Positions 59,243-64,000 of a DNA stretch of 64,000 bases are shown piece by piece. How positions within the stretch are numbered: the stretch's first letter is position 1; each line of letters starts with the position of its first letter. Location: contig PZJY01000009.1 of NCBI GenBank assembly GCA_031472005.1, positions 1,736,001 to 1,800,000 on the forward strand, read 5' to 3'. A model generated the notes under the pieces. That model made no database searches, was not told the origin of the DNA, and was given only the letters and a program-made list of their open reading frames with translations. Made by a program: the position numbers and the translations under genes. The stretch is from Tetracladium setigerum (Eukaryota; Ascomycota; Leotiomycetes; Helotiales).

Positions 59243-59279
59243 CTTTCGTCTTGAGACACATTCAAGTTCAAGACGAAAG
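59243..59279. repeat. Perfect 12-bp inverted repeat with 13-nt loop
   Basis: CTTTCGTCTTGA at 59243-59254 is exactly complementary to TCAAGACGAAAG at 59268-59279. A transcript from either strand would fold into a stable hairpin. There is no adjacent gene or T-run to mark it as a terminator. Confidence 0.8.
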
Positions 59280-60665
59280 GTCTTGTCAGGGAACGTCATT
59301 TAAGTATATATCAGCCAAATCTTCACAGATTTTGGAGGGGTCAGCGAGACGTCAATTAGGAACAATACAATGATTGACTTTGTGAAAACAGCCGCGTGAA
59401 GTTATGTCAGCAGTTCGATTTTCATTCCAATGCTGGGAAAGATTTCCGAGACCAATAAGACATAACGGTATGCACCAATTGCACGATGGATTTCTAGGCG
59501 TTGGGGTTTTGACCTGACTTGAGTATCAGCACGGGTCGACCCGAATTGAACCGCACTCAGGTCCTCCGAATACCATACCCACCCGCCAGTGAGAACTTCG
59601 GTTTGGGGCTTCAAGAGTGCAGGGCTGTAGAAGTATTTGGATTATGTCGTGAACTTCATTTACTTTTAAGTCTATCAATTATCCCCGGAATTGCCTCAAC
59701 TTTGCTAAGCTAGAGAGGTAACTTCGGACATTCGAAGTGCTCTGCGGTACAGGCGGGTATTAAGATTAAGCACTATCAGATCCACAAGATCATAATTTTA
59801 GCTATAGTAATCAAGTAGTATATTAGCTCACAGAATTTGCCCAGGTCGGCACATGTCCATTTCTGCTTTTGACTTGAAGTCAGTTTCGTGAATGCCGCTA
59901 TTGTGCACGCTTTAACTCCTTATTATCCATCTTGATTACCTGCCCTATGTTTGATACTTGAGACCCCTGATTCCACGTCATCGGTATCCGTTGTGTGACC
60001 TAAAATATCTACGACGTAGAAGAAAGTAGAATGCCCTATTTCAATACTTCCACTGTGATCTTGTCCGATTAAAGAGGCCTATTTGCAAGATCATTCAGCT
60101 ACCCAAAGCATAGCCACTACTCCTGCAGACTACCTTAAGCGCTCAATAGAATTAGTGCATGTAGGCATCACGTATACTACTCTCCGTGATACCCAACTCG
60201 TAGAAGTCACTTTAGCGAAGCTTCCACTTAAAATGCAGCTTTGTAAATTGCAATGCTCTAATTTTAATATGAAAGCTTAGCAGGGGAAGATACCATGGCT
60301 CAGTGGTAATTATCAAGAATAGAGCTCACAACGTGATCCTCATCTCAAGCTTTATCATACTCAGTAATCCCATTTTCCTTTTCCATAAGGTTCCTCCATG
60401 TAAAAAGGGACAGCTCACGTAAATCTCCCACCCACCAAGCTACTACTTGCGCTCAGCAGTAGCAGCCAACTATGCAATGGTGTCCGCGCCTGTAACTATT
60501 GCACATAAATGTGGTGGCGGTGGTGGCATATCCGACCGACCCCCGACCGACCCCCGTCCTCCTAAGCTCAACTCCGCCTGTAAAGGCTGTAATCAGAACA
60601 TGTTTGGCAACTAGATCCACTCCAATAGGGAAATATAGATATAGGTAGTCGTAAGAAGTGAAATA

Positions 60666-60702
60666 GTGCGTGCGTGCGTGCATGTGTGTGTGTGTGTGTG
60701 TA
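60666..60702. repeat. GTGC and TG microsatellite
   Basis: Three GTGC units followed by CATG and about eight TG dinucleotides. Simple sequence, likely polymorphic between strains. Confidence 0.9.
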
Positions 60703-61106
60703 TGACTTTGTGAAAAAGTCCACGAGACCAGAAAGCGAGCCCTCCTCTCTCGCCTTTCCTGTGGCGTCTCCTTCCTGCTGACGTTGGTTGATCGGTTGAT
60801 CGGTTGAGAGATATGGAGGTTTGTTCTAGCTGCTTAGCTAGTGGTCTAGGGAAACTTAACAATACGCGAGTGGGAGATTTTGTGATACAATTCGACCTGG
60901 AGACGTCAAGGTTTGGAATTGGGGAAGGAAAGGGCAGCGAGTGGAAAGCGTGAGATTAGAGAGGGTGAGTTAGGTTGGCAGGGCAGTATTAATGGAATAT
61001 CTAGTATATCCCGGAGCCATCAAGGTCAAGCTTTCGAGCGTTTGTATCCTAGCCTGGAAGAAAAGAAAAAAGCTCCAATCTCATAAGTCACTCAAAGATA
61101 GGTAGA

Positions 61107-63006
61107 CTAGTAAACCCCAGAATCCTGATCAAGCGTAAATCCAGCCCATGTAGTCCCCGGATCAAGCAGTGCATCCCAATCGACATCACCTATATCCCAA
61201 CCACCCCAACCAGCAGCACCTCCCATATCAAACTCCCCCGTCTCATTCTCACCACCAGGAATCTCCACCCCATCCCTCCCAATCCACCAGCACCAACGCC
61301 CACCGCCCCTCCAACAACTCCAAATCACCCCTCTTCTTCCTCATCGCATCCCTCATCAACAACCTCGCCGTCCCATTCGCCTCCCTAGCGACATGACTCC
61401 CAAGCACCTCACAAATCTCATCCAACGTCTCCATCGCCTTCTTAATCTGCGACAAACTAGCCCCATTATCAATAGCAAGCAACACACAAATATACTGAAA
61501 AGTCGTGCACAGTACCTGCCACCAGAACAGCCGTCGAGAAGCGAGATCAAGCGCTGATGTGAGCGCGAGATTGCCGATTGTGAGGATGCGTGAGGTGAGG
61601 TTGTGGGAGGAGGTGGAGAGCGTGGAGTTTGCGGGTGAGAGGAGTCGGAGGCGGCGGTAGATGCAGAGTGCTAGGTCGGCTTTGGAGAGTGTGAGGTATG
61701 GATGGGTGTCAGGAATTTGATCGAGCTGTTCGAAACCACGCATGAGTGCTGCTGCTGTGTTGATGGGCGCGTGAGTGCCTGGGTGTTGGTCTACGGATGG
61801 ATAGGCACCTGGGATCATCATGGCGAGTCTGATATGCCAGTACGTAAAATCACCTTCGACCTCTTTCGGAAGCTTCGTCGTGATGCGGGTCAAAATCACG
61901 CATGAGCGTCCGTATTCGTAGGAGATCATCTTGTTGACTGCCCAGGCGCTCCAGAAGAGACGACGGCCGACCTCACAGCCGCCGCGCTGTCGACCGAATT
62001 CCCAGGACGCGCGACGCTTGCCGTTGACATTGAAGAATTCAGGGGACTCGTTGGATTCTGAAATTATTTGCTCAGAGGTGAGAACGACGCTGTCGATTTC
62101 GCGGTGGATACCAGTTGCTTCTGCTAAGTGAACTGCTGTGCAGGAACTCAGCCAAGCAGCGTGTGGTCTGGTTGTTGCACGTAGATAGAGCGTTCGAAGG
62201 ACTTGAGCTGTCACGAGATTTATACTCGATAAGCGGTAGTAATTCGGATCTTCGAGGAGATCTTTAGCGTGGGCCACGAAGATATGTTCATGTGCATGTC
62301 CTTGAGAAGCTGAGAAGAAAGAACCCAGAGCCAGTACGCTGGCCAGCACCGCATTGAAAGCTGTCGTCTTCCTCTCCATATCACTCACAAAGGGCTGTTT
62401 CCAGAAACGTTCAACGCTTGACATGAATATTTCGCGATCCAAGATACCGTATATTGGGTGAACCGTCTCAAAGTAGACTTCCAGCAAACGGTCGTGATCT
62501 TCTCTTGTGATGCTGCTCCGAAGATCTTGATGTATGGAAGAACTCGCTTCAACACGAATTCCACAGTTCCATGCAAAGGAGTGTAAGTGAGGTGGATTTT
62601 GAGATTGTAAATCCAGGCCAAGCGATCTCGGAAATGCCACTGCTGAGTGCAAGCTCATGTAACGACCTTTCACTGGGTCCAGAATACCTCTGTCCGCCGG
62701 CTCGGGCGATCCAGTCAATTCTTTCTCCTTTCCCTGTAATTTCGGCTCGGATTTTCGAAGAGACGTTGAAAAGCCTTCTCGTTCCGTTGCATTTGATGGT
62801 CGTTCTTCCACGTGATGAGGTTGGTCTGCAAATGAAGCTGCTGGTCCTTCGTCGGCTGGGTATTGGCAATTATAACCATAAGTAGCACACATAGAACACG
62901 GATAATTGGCGTCGCATTTTCTCTTGCGTTTTCGGCATGGGAGACAAGCTTTACGCGCTCGTTGACGTTTTGGGAGTCTCTCTGAACCACCTGTGGTGGT
63001 GTTCAT
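61107..63006 (-). CDS. Zn2Cys6 fungal transcription factor (C-terminal end in a second frame)
   Basis: Read from ATG 63006 on the minus strand without introns. The binuclear cluster is at the N-terminus: Cys21, 24, 31, 37, 40 and 47 (ACLPCRKRKRKC and YPCSMCATYGYNC), which fits CX2CX6CX5CX2CX6C. The fungal-specific transcription factor domain follows (about 170-450), with DRLLEVYFETVHPIYGILDR, YYRLSSINLVTAQVLRTLYL and RLFWSAWAVNKMISYEYGRS. It would act in the nucleus; I cannot name its target pathway. At about residue 565, in a G-rich stretch (plus 61266-61312), the frame moves. The natural end is in another frame, with DGVEIPGGENETGEFDMGG and ALLDPGTTWAGFTLDQDSGVY. The span is 1900 nt, needing two added bases (or one removed), so two lost Gs are likely. 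The intact form would be about 633 residues. Confidence 0.85.
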
Positions 63007-63734
63007 GATTGGTAATGGAACAAATCGAGATATTTGACTTTATATCCCATGCAAATACTGGGAAGCGATTTTAACATGTTAATGAAGTCTCTTTTGGACA
63101 TCCCGTTGGTTAAGGGAACATTCTGAGGATTTTATTCATACGTACAGAGTAAAGTGGCTGATAAGCTTTCAAATAAAGCAAGCTTTGTCTCCCAATATGC
63201 GAGAAGCTTATACTGTATACCTGAACGTCCAGCGAATAGGGTTTGAGCTAATATTGCACAAATCTACACTTTGGAGGTCGCAAGCCCAACTAATAAGTGA
63301 TTGCAGGATCGGTCACACAGCAGGAAGGAGGCTTGAATAAAGGTGGCAGGAAATTGAGGTAAATGGGAATTGCTTATGTAATCCCGGAGTGGACGCCAAG
63401 CACTTTTCTTCTTGAAGAAACTACGCCGTAAACAGGGAATCAATACGGCTATCTAACGTAAGAAAAAGGGGAGGATGTAAGCAGAAAGGACCAAATCACT
63501 ATAAGGTCGTTGAAACGATTCTCAATTGAAAGAAGCGAGATATGGCCAAAATCATGGACTTTCCTCAAGACTATACCTAATGATGCCATGCCTGCATTAT
63601 CACAGCAGAGATCACCAAAGAAGACAACGGGGCAGGCAAATTTCTGGTAATCAAAAAGTTCAATGATTCATGCTATCAATACAAAAGGCAAGACGTATCC
63701 ATTGCCCAAGTCCCTAACCCTAAATTTATATCAT
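63007..63734. other. Intergenic region, promoter of the Zn2Cys6 gene
   Basis: About 730 bp between the Zn2Cys6 start codon and the 3' end of the cytochrome b5-domain gene, both on the minus strand. AT-rich, with no open frame of note. Confidence 0.45.
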
Positions 63735-64000
63735 CTACAACTCCAATTTTGGGTCCGTGCCTGTAATTCGTCCAATAACTTGTGATGCGGCATACTTGGG
63801 GATGACCTCGTCTGTAATCACCGAATTAGTCTATGGCCTGAAGGAGTATAGGGGAAATCAAGAAGTGAAACTTACCATCATGAAGCATCTCAAATTCTTC
63901 GGTGGCATCCTTGCCCATAAAGTTCATAAGAGCTTGTGGTCCACCTGGGTGCTCATCAAGCCAATCACTGACGTCCATTACAACACCCTTAACCACAACC
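63735..64000 (-). CDS. C-terminal cytochrome b5 domain of a gene cut by the window edge
   Basis: Only the 3' end is present: exon bases 64000-63876, a 64-nt intron (63875-63812) and the last exon 63811-63735 with stop TAG. The encoded end reads VVVKGVVMDVSDWLDEHPGG, then FMGKDATEEFEMLHD and YAASQVIGRITG. The HPGG motif holds one axial heme His and the MLHD His the other, so this is a heme-binding cytochrome b5 domain. The sequence ends about 20 residues after it, as in fungal fumarate-reductase/Osm1-type flavoproteins that carry a C-terminal b5 domain. That parent is my best guess; a lone b5 or another b5 fusion is possible. Confidence 0.8.

Larger units (their letters stand above)
54851..61106. 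other. Gene-poor stretch, 6.3 kb, with simple repeats
   Basis: The longest gap in the window. All frames over 60 codons overlap others, are low complexity or lack motifs. It holds a GGCA/GGCG tract (55834-55865), CG and CTG runs (57298-57340), a 12-bp perfect inverted repeat (59243-59279), a duplicated CCGACCGACCCCC (60532-60556) and a GTGC/TG tract (60666-60702). The first 600 bases are the 3' flank of Sfp1. The last 350 bases are the 3' flank of the Zn2Cys6 gene. Non-coding transcripts or a gene of unknown type cannot be excluded. Confidence 0.5.

Noticed and set aside
59519..59713. Overlapping frames on both strands around 59.4-59.7 kb, with GGTTCAATTCG on the minus strand
   Set aside because: No protein motif on either strand, and the tRNA-like motif lacks stems and an A-box.
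60290..60360. TGGCTCAGTGG, an exact A-box-like motif
   Set aside because: No B-box, T-arm or anticodon arm follows within tRNA length; probably chance.

Overview
The window is nuclear DNA from a filamentous ascomycete (Pezizomycotina). The gene families and intron style fit Leotiomycetes/Helotiales best, but the class is my inference. The evidence is short GT-AG introns (about 47-180 nt, donors such as GTAAGT, GTATGT and GTACGT), many C-rich 5' leaders, and families typical of these fungi: DUF3431, DUF7707, a multi-PAS/GAF hybrid histidine kinase, Zn2Cys6 and F-box proteins, and a split-finger Sfp1 factor. I see no viral, plasmid, CRISPR or intact transposon sequence.

Layout. The left third (1-30 kb) is looser and more accessory. 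It holds an F-box-like gene with internal tandem repeats (1031-3658), a four-helix MARVEL-like membrane protein (5845-6790), a decayed fragment of a highly reducing polyketide synthase (8380-9130), a small alanine-rich protein (9472-9729), a second F-box protein (10135-11709), a large hybrid histidine kinase (13382-17796), a DsbA-like thioredoxin-fold protein (18301-19385), a Ypt35-type PX protein (20478-21267), a GPI-anchored DUF7707 protein (22758-23504), a third F-box protein (24980-26332) and a DUF3431 protein (28094-29439). The middle has an RBR ubiquitin ligase, an NmrA-like NAD(P)-binding protein and a phenol-hydroxylase-like FAD monooxygenase. From 38 to 55 kb lies a dense housekeeping block: lipin/phosphatidate phosphatase, a BAP31/Yet-type ER protein, Dus3 tRNA-dihydrouridine synthase, a kelch protein, mitochondrial Rcf2 and the ribosome-biogenesis regulator Sfp1. 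About 6.3 kb without genes follows, then a Zn2Cys6 regulator (61107-63006) and the 3' end of a cytochrome b5-domain gene running off the right edge.

The most important property of the window is a systematic one. Nine otherwise convincing genes change frame, nearly all in or next to short homopolymers. After splicing, eight of them have an exon total that is exactly one base short of a multiple of three for each shift, and the ninth (Zn2Cys6) is two short or one long. Several encode conserved single-copy proteins (lipin, BAP31, Dus3), so lost bases in the assembly consensus are far more likely than genuine pseudogenes. Ten other genes splice cleanly to full-length frames. The polyketide synthase fragment is different: it carries stops, shifts and large internal deletions and is a true relic.

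The genes do not form one pathway. Functional themes are membrane lipid and ER biology (lipin, BAP31), ubiquitin targeting (three F-box proteins, one RBR ligase), redox chemistry (NmrA-like next to the FAD monooxygenase, both on the minus strand) and growth control (Sfp1, Dus3, Rcf2).
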